Assembly (NCBI GenBank): GCA_037954015.1
Contig: CM075688.1
Span: forward strand, 97,292,749-97,356,748
DNA: 64,000 nt
Source of the DNA: Psophocarpus tetragonolobus
Lineage: Eukaryota; Streptophyta; Magnoliopsida; Fabales; Fabaceae
Direction: 5' to 3'
Shown one piece after another: positions 36,837-48,760 of the stretch. The position numbers were made by a program, and so were the translations under genes. Numbering within the stretch: position 1 is the stretch's first letter; each line of letters begins with the position of its first letter. Under the pieces are notes generated by a model. The model made no database searches, had not been told where the DNA came from, and was given only the letters and a program-made list of their open reading frames with translations.

Positions 36837-38967
36837 TGTCTTCTTCTACTTCTTTCGAAATCTCTTCTGTGAAAAATGGATCCTCCAGATCTGTTGAAGT
36901 CCCACCCTCCGATTCAAGCAATAATGTCAAGTCAGTGGCTCATCAAGAGTTGTAGGCAGACCATGGAGGACCCTCAGAGCTTAAATTGTTGCCTCATTAG
37001 AAGGCTGCTATTTTAGCAAAAGTTGTCGTCAAACAGAAATCAAGGGTAATTCGAAGAAGGATTATCATCCTATTCTGATCCCCTCCTATCAATGGGTAGA
37101 TGGGGAAGTAGAGGCATACTCATCCCGTCATAATAATAGGATGATGTTGGGTGACTTTGTTAACAAATTCAAAATATGTCATTTTGAGGATGTTGACGAG
37201 TTCCCTTTTCTTATTCGGCGATGTAAAGATTTTTCTATACTGAACCCAAATTTTGTATTTCTAGGTTGGTCTGTAAAAGTTAAGGAATATTTTTTCTATG
37301 TTTATGATTGTATGTTTAGTCTTTCATGTTAGGCTTCCATTTGATAATTTTATTATGGGGTTTTACAAGTGCTAAATTATGCTCCCACTCAACTTCATCT
37401 GAATGTTAAGGGTTACATCCAAGCATTTTGAGCTTTGTGTCTTTTCACCCACACAAAAGTACACCCAACCCCTTTCTCTGTTATTTTACAACTCAGCCCC
37501 ACGATAGATGCAAGTAGGTGTCACTCTTTCGAAGAGCCAACAACCCTCTTTTTGTCACATATACTACTTCATTCAAGGGGTTCCAGTGCAGTATTTCAAG
37601 GTAATGATAAATACCAAGTCTGGCCAAAATCACTTTTACAACCAAAATGGAGGTAATTTATTTCCATTCTATTGGGAGCCTGTGTTGAGAAGGTACACAA
37701 ATTTTCTAAAAAATTTACTTACTCTTGAGGAGAAGGCTAAAACTGCCTACTTGGATTCGCTTCCTCGCCTTCTTCCTGTGAGGGCGCTATTGCATTTGTA
37801 TGGATCGCCAACTCCATTTAAAGACTTAGAGGGTGAGTGTTTCTTTTTGTTAAAAAAAAATTTACATTATGTGATATCGAAATATAACTAGTATAAGGGT
37901 GAGTGTTTTTTGAAAGAAATTATTGAGATGCCGGAGGTAAAACCGTGGATTTCCGCAAGCTACACCGAAATCGTGCACCTTTGGCAGAAGCTACTATCCC
38001 AAAAGTCCAAGTGGAGAGAGACTCTTCTCTGAGGCCCCCTGTTATGGATGTCTTACTCCCCATCTCGGAATATGAAAAGAAAAAGTTGAAGGAACAAGAG
38101 AAAGGGAAGGGGAGAGAAGGAGAAAGAGAAAGAAAAGAAAAAGAAAGAAGAAGTGATCTTCCAGCAAGTCCAAAAAAATCAAAAGGAGAAACTAACCCTC
38201 CTCGGACCTCAGCTATTGGCATTGCCCTGCTGCCACATAATTTTTTCTATGCAGGACTCGACACCGTAGTATCTATAAGCAAGTTCGACGACTCTATCTC
38301 TAAAGAGGGCCGAAAGGTGTTGAAGGAGATTGAGCTTTCCCATAAATGGAAAAACTTCTGCGAGCTCCAAGCTCGTGTTTAGGCATTGGGGAAGCATATG
38401 TTTGCGGATGAGTTTATGGTGACCAAACAACACCAAAGGAAAGCCAAAGATACCTTCTTAGTTGCCTCAAATAGGCTAAAGGAGTTAAAAGAGAGCATGA
38501 AGACAATGGTTTTGTCTGAGGTTTATGAAGAGGCTCTGATGGTAAAAGATGTTATTGCTAAGGCGTTGGAGGAGAAAAATGAGGCGTTGGAGGAAGCCTG
38601 AGACCAAATAAGGAGCTTAAAGGCTCTTTGTAATCAAAGCGTGAGAAGTCATGAAGACTATAAGTGGGCTAGAGATAAGGCTTTGGAGGACTTCACTACA
38701 TATAAAAAGGAGGCAGAGAAGGATGTCTTGAAGGAACATGCAACTGGTTTTTGCCAAGCAGTGCGTCAATCACGTCTCTTCTGCACCATTCCGGATGGCT
38801 TCAAGTTTTCAGAAGATCACAACGTCTTCGAAGGTGAATACAGGCTCTTAGATGATGTTGATGATGAATTTTTGTTGGATGGTGAATCTCCTCCATCATT
38901 GCCTAAAGTAGATACTCAAGCCGAGGAGACCGCCAATGTGGATGGAGCCGAAGAGGCAGATGGTTAA
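36837..38967 (+). pseudogene. Broken antisense ORF of the Tat-like element (putative gypsy-type transposon protein)
   Basis: A Ser-rich start (MSSSTSFEISS) at 36837 meets a stop after about 40 codons. The frame then recovers in pieces: 37141-37332 (FVNKFKICHFEDVDEFPF), 37508-37891, 37945-38382, 38386-38601 and 38641-38967. The middle resembles the plant 'putative gypsy type transposon' domain. The region near 38090-38160 is Lys/Glu-rich, and 38400-38720 is predicted coiled coil (regular L/K/E). An acidic tail (DDVDDEF, EEADG) ends it. At least four stops interrupt it, so no product is expected. The role of such ORFs in Tat elements is unknown. Confidence 0.65.
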
Positions 38968-39780
38968 AGTGTTGATGAGGCTGCCTCTTAGAAAACTTGT
39001 TTCTTTATTTTTTTATGTATGAGCCTTATTTTGTGATGGGCTGAAATATGATTTCTCCTTCCTGATGTAAAAAGTACTTTGTAATTGGTTAATGCTTTAA
39101 TGAAAATATGGCTCTTTTGTGATATACCTTGGTTAATATTTGACCGAATTATGAAAACTTGTTTTACTATTTGTAAGTACGCTAGGTTTCTATATTTCGG
39201 AAGAATACTTATTTTGTGATATCCTTCCTAAAATTTTATACTTCAATAGAAACATTGTTATGTACTGTCTGGATCGAATTGTTGAATTCGGGAGGGTATA
39301 ATTTAGCCAAAAATAATAAAGTATTGCCTTTGCTGAAAAAATGTAATCTTTTTTCGGGAGGGTACTTACGAAACTTTTAATCCGAGTTGTGTTTGTGTAT
39401 GATCTGAACTAAGTGAATAAAAAAAGATTAGCGTAAAAATATAATGTAGAGCCAAAACATTCTTCTTTTATGGGTAGGGTGGCCTCAGTAAAAACCTTTT
39501 CAGAAAAACTCCCAGTGTAGGAGAAAAAACCTAATAAGAAAAATAGTGTCCCAAAAGAAGTACAAACTCTTTTAACTATAATACATCTTAAGATGCATAG
39601 AGTTCCAAGTTCTAGGAATCAATTTGCCAGATAACTCTTCTAATTTACATGCTCCATTGCTAAAATAAAAAAAGTTTCATTTTCCCCTTCTTTTTCGTCA
39701 TCGAACCATTTTCACTCAAATCAAGAGGTTTTGATGAACCCAAAATGGTCCATCTCAATTAGCAACTAGTTTTCTTTCCT
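38968..39780. other. Non-coding spacer of the Tat-like element
   Basis: Between the antisense ORF stop and the end of the integrase region. AT-rich, with repeated phrases (ttcgggaggg... near 39290 and 39355). I see no domain. Confidence 0.5.
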
Positions 39781-40720
39781 ACTTGTCCTTTCATGCTTCT
39801 CTAATTGCTCCCCATACTAAGTCGATGGGGAGGGTACTCTTTGGCTTTACTTTTGAATTAAAACGTTGTCACATTCTTTGTTTTCTAGCTTCTGCTATGA
39901 TTACGACATGGTCTCTTAATTCTTCAACACAGCCCAGTTCATTTCTGAAGTATCTCATCATTGCTTTCTTTATGAAAATGTTGTCTTCAGAAAGAGGGTT
40001 CTCCCACCTCAACAGGTAACATAGCATTTGTTCCAAAGGTTAATAAAAAATGAGTTTCTTGTGTGGAGGTTTGAGGAGTGCGATGATGTGCCCATAACAC
40101 TTTAGCTAACTGGTCAGCCCATCCTTCTTTCGCACCCTCAAGTCTCTTTTTTAATTCTGACAGGATTAACTTGTTAGCTACTTTGGCCTACCCATTTGTT
40201 TGGGGATGCTCAACTGAAGTCACTTTATGTTTAATTCCAAATCCTTCTAAGAAAGCATTGCATTTTTTGTCAGTGAACTAAATGTCATTGTCCGTGATAA
40301 TTGAATGAGGAATGTTGAATCGTGTCACTATGTTTTTCCACGTAAACCTTTGTACGCTTTGGGCCGAAATAGTGGCCAAGGGTTCAACTTTTATCCACTT
40401 GGTGAAGTAATCTACAACTACCAAGAGGAATTTGCATTATCCTTGAGCTATGGGGAATGGACCGAGGATGTCCATTCCCCATGTGCAAAAGGGTCATGGA
40501 AGCTCTACTACCTTTAATTCATCAGCTAGTAAGTGAATTTTCTGACACTGTATGCATTTGTTGAAAAATTCGAAACAATTTCCTTTTAATGTAGGCCAAT
40601 AGTATATGGCTCGTAAGACACAGATTGCCATTGATTTGACTCCTAAATGAAAGGCACAAATGCCTTGATGAATTTCCCTAAGAAATAATTCACCTCTTCA
40701 TTATTTAAGCATTTTGAGAG
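39780..40720 (-). pseudogene. Integrase region of the Tat-like element
   Basis: The minus strand reads a zinc-finger end (C-I-Q-C-Q near 40550) preceded by 'YYWPTL'. The core follows: 'IPHSIITDND' near 40300, 'VEHPQTNG' near 40210, 'ANKLILSELKKRL' near 40160 and 'LWAHHRTP' near 40090. These are standard Ty3/gypsy integrase features, including the Asp in ITDND. Stops such as one after TNG break it. Confidence 0.75.
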
Positions 40721-41140
40721 TGGGGCCGAAAAGCGCCTTTTATAAAGCTCCTCGACAACTGTGGTAAATCAGGATGCTTTCGTTCTCAACTTCTTAGCTT
40801 CTGTTTGATCTGTAGGAGTTGTTCCATTTTGTATGTAATCAAGGATTTTGGTACGCCAATCTCGGCCAGGGGATGAAACTAAGCATACCGAGATATTGGG
40901 AAGAGGTAACTCTTGCTGTAGAAATATGCGTAACTGTCCTGGTTTTCAAAAGCTAGCAAGCTTGGCGGATTGATCTGCCCTTACATTCTGCTATCTTGGT
41001 ATATGAGCCACTTTTACTTCTTCAAATTTTGCTTTTTCATTGAAAAATGTATGGTAGTATTGTTGTAGCTTGGAATCATTCACCTGAAACGAACCATTTA
41101 CGTGCTCGGTCACAATCTTTGAATCTATAAAGCATTTAAC

Positions 41141-42600
41141 CTAAGTTTCCCCCATGTCTTTAGTTAGCTTGAGCCCTGCCAATAAAGCCTCGTATTCGGC
41201 CTGATTATTGGAGGTCTTAAAGCCAAACCTTAAGGATTGCTCAATGACAATTTCATTAGGTCCTTTCAATATAATACCTGCACCACTTCCTTCATTATTG
41301 GACGATTCATCAACATGTAAAGTCCAATGAAAAGATTGAGTGTTTGTCACTAGGTGGAATTCATTCAGGAAATCAACTAGGCATTGAGCCTTGATTGGTT
41401 CTCTTGGTTCATATTTAATATCAAAACCAAACAATTCTATAGACCATGCTACCATTTTGCCTGCCAGCTTTGGCTTTCTTAATATTTTGGAAATTAGGGC
41501 AATCCGTTTTTACTACCATTGTGTGACTCTAAAAGTAAGGCTGAAGTTTTCAAGCTGAGTTAACTACAGTTAATGTTGTTTTTTCCACCAACTGATATCT
41601 TGTCTTGGCGTCTTGAAGCATTAAGCTGATGCAGTACACTGGCTGTTGTCCTTCTATTGTGTCTTGAACCATAACTGTGCTAATGACTTCCTAAAAAACT
41701 GAAAGATAAAGAATTAATGGTTTACCAGGATCAAGTTTCATTAAGATAGGAGGAGATGTAATAAATTTCTTTAGGGTCATGAAGGCTTTTTCACATTTAT
41801 CAGGCTATTCGAAATTTTTGTTTTTCCTGAGGAGTGCAATTATCGACTTTGCCTTTTTAGCAGTTCTAGAAAAAATCGGGGAAGTGAAGCTAGTCTTCCC
41901 ATTAACTTTTGTGTTTCTTTTATATTCTTCAGACTCCCCATATTCAGTATTGTTTGGCATTTATCTAGATTCACTTCTATGCCTTTATTACTAAGCATAA
42001 AGCTAAGAAACTTCTTACCTTATACTCCGAAAACACATTTCTCTAGGTTAAGCCTTATTGAATATTTCCGAAGCGTGGAAAAAATATCTTGGAGGTCCTT
42101 TGCATGCTTTTTCGGGTCCTCTGACTTGACCACCATGTCATCTACATAGACCTCCAAGTTTCTGCCAATTTGCTTGTATAAAACTATATCCGTCAACCTT
42201 TGATGAGTTACTCTTACATTCTTAAGTCTGAAATGCGTCACTTCATAACAATAATTAGCAGATTTAGTAGTGAACGCTGTTTTGGCTTCATCTTTTGGAT
42301 GCATTCAGATTTGATTATAACTCGAGTATGCATCCAGAAAACTTAACAAATGGTGTCTGACTGCTCCATCTACTAGCTTGTCTATGCTTGGGAGGAGGTA
42401 AACATATTTTGGACAAGCCTTGTTTAGATCTGTGTAATCAGTACACATTTACCATTTACCATTTTTCTTTTGAACCATGATCACATTGGCTAACCATGTG
42501 GTATATCATACTTCTTAGATAAAATTAACATTAACAAACTTAGCTACCTCTTCTTGGGTAACTTTTGCTCTTTAGTCTCCCATTTTCCTCATTCTTTGTG
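41141..42600 (-). pseudogene. Reverse transcriptase and RNase H region of the Tat-like element
   Basis: The minus-strand frame 42304-42020 carries the RT palm with 'AKTAFTT', 'HFRLKN' and an intact YVDD active site (VYVDDMVVKS). It ends RLNLEKCVFGV. The frame 41455-41141 carries RNase H: 'WTLHVDESSN', 'GSGAGIIL' and 'NNQAEYEALLAGLKL'. The sequence between and upstream is interrupted by stops. Confidence 0.85.
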
Positions 42601-42739
42601 TTATAGGCTTGGTCTTCCTGCATACTTCTAGGCGGTGACACAAAAAATCCAGGTCAATTTCGAGCATATATGTTGTAGTCCATGCAAATAAATCAACATT
42701 ATGCATTATGACTTCCGTTATTTCCTACTTCATGCTTCC

Positions 42740-43438
42740 TTAAACTAAAGAACCTATGTAGGTGACTTGCCTAAGTTTTCTGTCGAGTTGGAAAGCTTCT
42801 ACCTTCTTTGTGGGTTTCGCTCTATTCATCTCCTCACTCGGAGGATGTAAGTCTAAATTCCATTCTCTTTTAAGTGTCGTTTTGTTAACATTGTTTGAAT
42901 CTAATTGCGTTTCATATGTCTGTGATTTTAGACTAGCCAAGTAGCACTCCCTGACAACCCTTTGGTCTACATGGATGGTGAGAATTTTTCCTTCATCGAA
43001 GGGAAACTTCATTGTTAGGTGGGGTGATGACACTATGGCTCCGAGTTTGTTTAGTAAAGGGCGTCCGAGGAGGATGTTGTATGAAGTAGTAGCATATACG
43101 GCTATGTATCTAATTCGGATACAAGTGGACTCCCTTTTGGATTTGAATTTAGTATATAAATCAACACAACCTCTTGTAGACACTTTCTCTCTTTAGAATT
43201 CTATCAAAGATTCATTGTAAGGAATCAACTAGTCTTTGGAGAATCCCAAGTCTTTAAAAGTCTTCCAATACAAAACATCGGTTGAACTTCCCTGATTTAC
43301 TAATGTTTTTCGAATAATACAGTTGGCAATTTCCACATTAATCACCATAGGATAATCTTGCTTAAGATCAACAGCTTGAAAATCATCATCTGTGGAGGTG
43401 ATGTTTGAAATTTTTGGATGAACATATGGAGCAACCAA
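42740..43438 (-). pseudogene. Protease region of the Tat-like element
   Basis: Frame 43438-43229 reads 'TLVNQGSSTDVLYWKTF', the aspartic protease site of this lineage (usually V-D-Q-G-S-S). The catalytic Asp is replaced by Asn, so the enzyme would be dead. Frame 43183-42740 continues with 'YNILLGRPLLNKLGA', the second conserved protease block, shifted in frame. Confidence 0.75.
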
Positions 43439-43599
43439 ATTTACAGACCTAATTATCCGTGCGTGTCTCTTCCTAGTTGAAGAGGTAGATCCGATCCTAC
43501 AAAACCCCTTGATATCGTGTTGATGACTTTTTTATTGTCACTGCGATTCTCATCTCTTCTTTCCTTGGATCTACTATGACTTCGACTTCTATACTTGTC

Positions 43600-45060
43600 T
43601 TTTCTCAAATGATTATTTGAAACGAGAATAATCTCTTCGATAATAGTCTTGCTTTGCTGGTTGGAGGTTGATGTCTACCTAGCAAACGAAAGCTTTTAGG
43701 TGCCCTTGCTTGATTAAGTCTTAAATTTTATTGCATAAGGTCGTGCACTCCTCAGTTGAAGGCCCTTTATTTCTATATATTTGCAGTGTTTGCTGGTGTC
43801 TGGCCCAGGGGGCGTATGTGCTTTCTTTGGCATGACCGGTAATTCTACTGTTGAGGCTTGTTCTAAGACTCGAGTTCTGGTTGCATTAAGAAGAGTGTAT
43901 TGAGTGTACCTGGTTCCTCTAGGGGCTTTGTCTGCATACTAGTCCTTCTTTTTTCCGTGGTGGCTTTTATCTCTATCTTTTTGGGAACTTCCTAGCATTT
44001 CGGACTGAGCCTTTTTTTCTAGAAAGCAGTTAATTCTTCTACTTCAATAAAGGGTGTTGTCCATCTTCTGAGTTCATACATATCTAATGGTGGGAAATGA
44101 AGTAAGCTAGTAGCAAATTCTCCCGGTTGAAGATTAATCATAAAGGTGTGAAAGGCGACGTGGAAGGTTTTTTATGTTCAAAGTAGCTTGTTCAAAAAAA
44201 TCTATATAGGTCTACAAGGGCTCGTTTTTCTCTGGCTTGACAGTGGCCAAAGCCATTTTCGTGAATCTATGTGGTCGGGATGTGGAAAACCGGGTTCCAA
44301 ATCTCACAGACAATGTTTGGAAACTATCAATCGAACTTGGTGGGAATTGGATGAACCAGTTCAAAGCATTCCCTCTAAGTGACATTGGAAAGATTTTTCA
44401 TAAGGTTTCTTGACCTTTGATATACATCCATACTTGTGTCATAAAAGTGGCCAAGTGAACGTCAAGATCTGTAGTTCTGTCGTATTTCTCTAAAGTTACA
44501 TGTTTCCAACTTTCGGGTAAAAAGATATTTATTATTTTAGATGTGAACAAATGGTGTGTCCAAAATTCTGTAAAGGTTCCCCTGATCCATGCGGCAAAGG
44601 GTGGCATGGTTTGTACAGGTATGGGAACAACTTGTATGACAGGGCATGTGAAAGGAGGTATGGTTTAGACTGGGGTGGGTGCTTCCTTTGGGCACTCTTG
44701 AAGGATTGGATGAATTTAATGGCTAGGCATAGGTTGGCTGTTGGATGATCCTTCCGAGTGTCCCATGGATGGTCCACTACAGGATAGGGTCGTCGACTCA
44801 CCCTTATGTGACTCTCCTTGTTTCTTTTTCTTACTGATCTCATCTTCTCGGAAATTGCAGTTACAAAACTCAGCATTTTCGCGCCTAAGTTCTGCAATCT
44901 CTTCTCTCAGTAACCTGAGAATCTCTATGACACTATTTAAGTCTACGACCTTTGGCTGCCAAAATGTATCTTCTTCTTTCTGGGGTTGATTTTGAGGTGC
45001 ATCTTCGTGACTCCTGTGATAGCCATGTCTTCTCAATCTCCAGTTGTGGGGACTAGTTTT
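43600..45060 (-). pseudogene. gag region of the Tat-like element
   Basis: The minus strand has an Arg/Glu-rich start (45060-44750, with 'LLREEIAELRREN'). The gag core follows near 44600-44398: 'LEKYDRTTDLDVHLATFMTQ', the plant retrotransposon gag signature. Stops and shifts interrupt it. Confidence 0.65.
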
Positions 45061-45088
45061 ACTTCGGTTCCGCGGTAGATGCCAAAAT
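45061..45088 (-). other. Probable primer-binding region of the Tat-like element
   Basis: Immediately inside the 5' LTR the minus strand reads TTTTGGCATCTACCGCGGAACC. Its TTTGGC..CACCG.GG shape resembles primer-binding sites of Tat-type elements, with several changes. The primer tRNA is not assigned. Confidence 0.4.
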
Positions 45089-45713
45089 GTTCTTACTAGA
45101 ATAAGCTTGAACACTATTCACGGATAACCTGACGAAGATGCACTTAGCTTCTCTTTATCCCTAATCGGAGAGAGTCTGTAAAAAAGGACTCCAACGATAA
45201 AGTAAAACAATATTTGAATTATTATAATGTGGAGAGTAATGTTTTCAACAATAGATGGTGGACACGTACCTTAACATCAGCTATTTATAGCAAATATATA
45301 GGTTTTTACTTGTTGAGTATTACTTGTGTTAAGCCAGATATTAGTGTTATTTGTTGTATATTGTCTTTGTCCAGTAGATATATTGTTTATCTGATTTAAC
45401 TTTGTTGGATGTAGTGATTAAATGTTAATTTATGATTTATAGTTAATTAATCTTGTTATTACGGTTTTTTGGTTTTCAGCAAGGCCGAATATCCATGTCC
45501 TTTAATGTTTTTGTCTTGGATTATAATCTTTTCAAATATTTGGATTTTGCCAAGACCGAAATCCAAAGTCTTTATAATTCTTATCTTTTTTGTGTTTTAG
45601 ATTATTTCCAAGTTCAGATTTTAGTATGATCAAAATCAAAATATCCTTTTACTCTTTCTTTCTCAGGAGTATTTACATAATTTCATTTACTCTAATTTCC
45701 TTATTTCCATACA
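45089..45713 (-). repeat. 5' LTR of the Tat-like element (about 625 bp)
   Basis: On + it runs from TGTTCTTACT to TTCCATACA, giving TG..CA ends. The outer 146 bp match the truncated LTR at 36287-36432. Its right end abuts the dioxygenase relic. Confidence 0.65.
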
Positions 45714-45719
45714 AGAGCA

Positions 45720-45985
45720 ATTCAATGGCGTTGGAAGTATTTTCATGTGTGATCTTCATATGGTCTAAGTAGGACTTACCGTGTAGTTTGCGAGAGAAAA
45801 AATCTTCAACATATTTTTTCATTTTGATCTTTTTATACACGGGGATTTTCCGGACCAGTGAGACTAGCTGCAGGTCCAATTTCAGATTCAAACTTGGGAG
45901 CAAAAAACATGGCAATGGAAATTTCTTCCATCTTCTAATTCACAGTTGCTCTGTGTTCAAGACTTTTAATATAGAGTTTAACTAA
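45720..45985 (-). pseudogene. Relic last exon of a second SRG1-like dioxygenase
   Basis: The minus strand from about 45967 reads KSLEHRATVN, then a TAG stop, then 'EEISIAMFFAPKF', 'EIGPAASLTGPENP', a frameshift, and 'KKYVEDFFSRKLHGKSYLDHMKI'. These align with exon 4 of the dioxygenase gene at 27724-27996. The 2-oxoglutarate Arg of the RxS motif falls in a disturbed stretch. No exon 1-3 counterpart is visible on either side. The reading frame runs into the Tat-like LTR at 45713, which bounds the relic there. Confidence 0.85.
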
Positions 45986-48760
45986 TATTGTCTTTTATTT
46001 ACAATAACATTTAATAATCTCTTTTTATTTATAATAAATTTACTATCAAATAAATAAAGAATTGTCATTTAATATTAACGGAAAAATCTTTTACAATATT
46101 AATTAAAGTCGTTATTATATAACCTATTACTCATAATCTGTAAATTCAAGCATTATATATAGTAATGCAAATGTTTTTTTTAATGCAAATGTTATCCACG
46201 ACCATTCCTTTCCCTGTCTAACTCCCATGGAAGCAGTATAGCAATATAATGTTTTTCAGTATCATAGAAACAAGTCTCATTTCATTTATTTTTTGCTATT
46301 TTTCTTTCTTCGTTTTCTGTTTTTCTTAGTGAATTTGTAATAGGGAGGGCTAATTTTACAACTTAAAAGAGTAAGACCACAGATTGATAGATTATGTATA
46401 TCTATATCGTTTCATTCAACATTATGTTTAATAAGTATAACTCAGTTCACAATATACAAGTAATATCCTGAGTTATTACGAATTGTTAATCAACAAAAAA
46501 TATTATGTCGAATTTCTATGACTCGAAGCCACCACGATGCATGGTTTTTGAGGAACACAATCTTTTATGGAAGTCACCTTTTTCTTTTTTTCATATGAAA
46601 TTATGGAAAGTGAGATTTCTCAACTAACTGTATGACAATTACGTCTAGGGATACTAAAATCATATTTATCCTTCATGATGTAATTATTTTCTAAATTTTT
46701 TTGCCAATATCTTATTCAAGTTCTCCCATTGGTTCACCGTGATTGGAATGTTAGAATGAGTCATGTGTGTCATTAACAGATTAATTGATAAGTTGGCAGG
46801 GAAGACACATCATATTTTGCAGCTTTTTAGGTTTTTCAAGATCCACCAGAAGAGTGCAAAAATGTGCATTTATTTTATTGGGGGCATTACCCTGTAAGGT
46901 CTTAATAGATTTTTTTTAGAAGATGTCTTAATAGTTCTATGCTTACAAAAAAGATAATGATTGGTATATGGAATTATTCGTTTCTTTAAGTTGGACCCGC
47001 AAAAGCCTGTATTTTAGAGAAGTTGGATAAATTTAGTCTAATAAAATAAATAGTTTTTTTTTTTACGAGTTTGTATTTAGAATGCAAACTTAACATATTG
47101 GTACACAAAAATATTAAAATAATTAAAAAAATATCTAATATTTTTTAAACTAATTAGATTATAATATATCATACTAAAAATTATATTATTATTTATAACA
47201 ATCTAAAACATTAAATAATTTTAATATTAAAATGTAAAATATCATAATTTATAATTATAAATTTAGTCAGTTAAAATCTGCAAGTTGTACAGACCAAACT
47301 CAAATTTATTTTATACTTATGATTCTTTAAAAAAAAAAAAGTTCAAAACATGCATAAACTTAGAGGTCCACATATTGATATGCGGATTTGAGTTATGTAT
47401 TCATCCCTACATGAGATAGAAGAGTACAATAAAAATATACTACCTTTATTAATAATGGTATAAATTCTATTTTGAATTATAATAAATAAATCAAATTATG
47501 ATATAAAGTTATTTTTAACTATTATTAATTTTTAAACAATGATTGAAAATAGAATAAAGCCGCTATTTTTTATTAGTAATAAACCTGCTATATACTCAAT
47601 GAATATTATACAACTATAGTTCACTTTCAATTCATACTTATTTATTAAGTGATCAATATTATTTGCAAATTAAAAACAACATAAAATATTTATATTATGT
47701 TTTTAGATATGAACTAAGTTTTTTTAAATAAGATTTCAAAGTTTTAAAAACTGGATTGGTTATTAAACTGGTGAAAACATGAGTTTAGAGTTCAAAGGTT
47801 CAACAGGTTGATCGAATTTAATAAAATATTATTTTTTATATTTATTTTTACTAATATAGTAATATATTAAACAAAAAATAAGATATATATGATTTATAAT
47901 ACACAAATATAATACAGAAGCATTGTTGTTTTTATAATATTATAAAGAAGTAAAGTTCTACATTGCATAAGATGACTTTTTGGAAAATGTTTATATTTTA
48001 AATTGTAATCAACATTTTGTAATTTGTAAAAATTTAAATATTTTTTATTTTGCAATACTTATCAAACTATCTCGTGTATCTAAAATCTTAAAAACCACAA
48101 ATTTTCAATTTTTATGAATTTTATATATTTTTTCCTTTTTCTAGAAAAATAATATAAAACGGGCCAACCCTTCAACGACCAGTTTTGATCGTTTCACCCA
48201 ATTTTTATTTGTTCCTAATATGTCTGATTTATTTTAAATAATAGACCAGATTTCCAGTTTAATTTAACTAGTAGGACCAGCTGATCCAATCTTCATAATC
48301 TAATAAGATTCACTAGAATTATTAGAAACACAATTCCTTAAGAATATCAAATTCTTAAGATACAAATTTTCTGAAAACATTTTTATGAATGGGTGGTTTT
48401 TAGAAAGTAAAATACACGAATAATAATAAATAAAGTACTTTGATATCGGTTCCCATTTAAAAAAAATACTCACATTTAGTCCATATATGGTGGATAAAAA
48501 CTTTAAATTTTACCCTCTGTACTCAATGAATAGATACAACTATATAGTTCACTTACAATTCGGAGTTACAAATAAACAAACATAACATCTGACCAGCTAA
48601 TTCATGTTTTTTCCGCGGAACTTGCAGCAAAATTTCTGTTTATGACAAAGGATATGAATTTCTGCACTAAAACATTACTACCTTTTTTGTAATCATCCTC
48701 ATACTCTACTTTTATTAGTAGAAGAACTCAATAATGATAAGATAAAGCATAAAAAAACAT
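45986..48760. other. AT-rich spacer between the dioxygenase relic and ABCB-B
   Basis: No gene is supported. Long AT-rich DNA. A short phrase is repeated (actcaatgaat..acaactata..gttcact at about 47596 and 48520). The last about 150 bases before 48761 are presumably ABCB-B 3' UTR. Confidence 0.5.

Larger units (their letters stand above)
36287..45713 (-). mobile_element. Decayed Ty3/gypsy retrotransposon, Tat-like, with an opposite-strand extra ORF
   Basis: Minus-strand order from 45713 down: LTR, primer-binding region, gag, protease, RT, RNase H and integrase. A plus-strand ORF (36837-38967) then lies between integrase and the 3' LTR. Tat-lineage plant elements (such as Grande and Retand) are known for an antisense ORF in this place. 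The 5' LTR is about 45089-45713. The 3' LTR survives only as 36287-36432, about 82% like the matching part. Its inner end abuts a purine-rich tract on - (CTGGGAGCAAG). Pol contains many stops and frameshifts. The right end sits against the broken dioxygenase exon at 45714. Confidence 0.82.

Noticed and set aside
44532..44897. Minus-strand 121-codon frame overlapping gag of the Tat-like element
   Set aside because: Different frame from the recognisable gag core (44607-44398). No motif.
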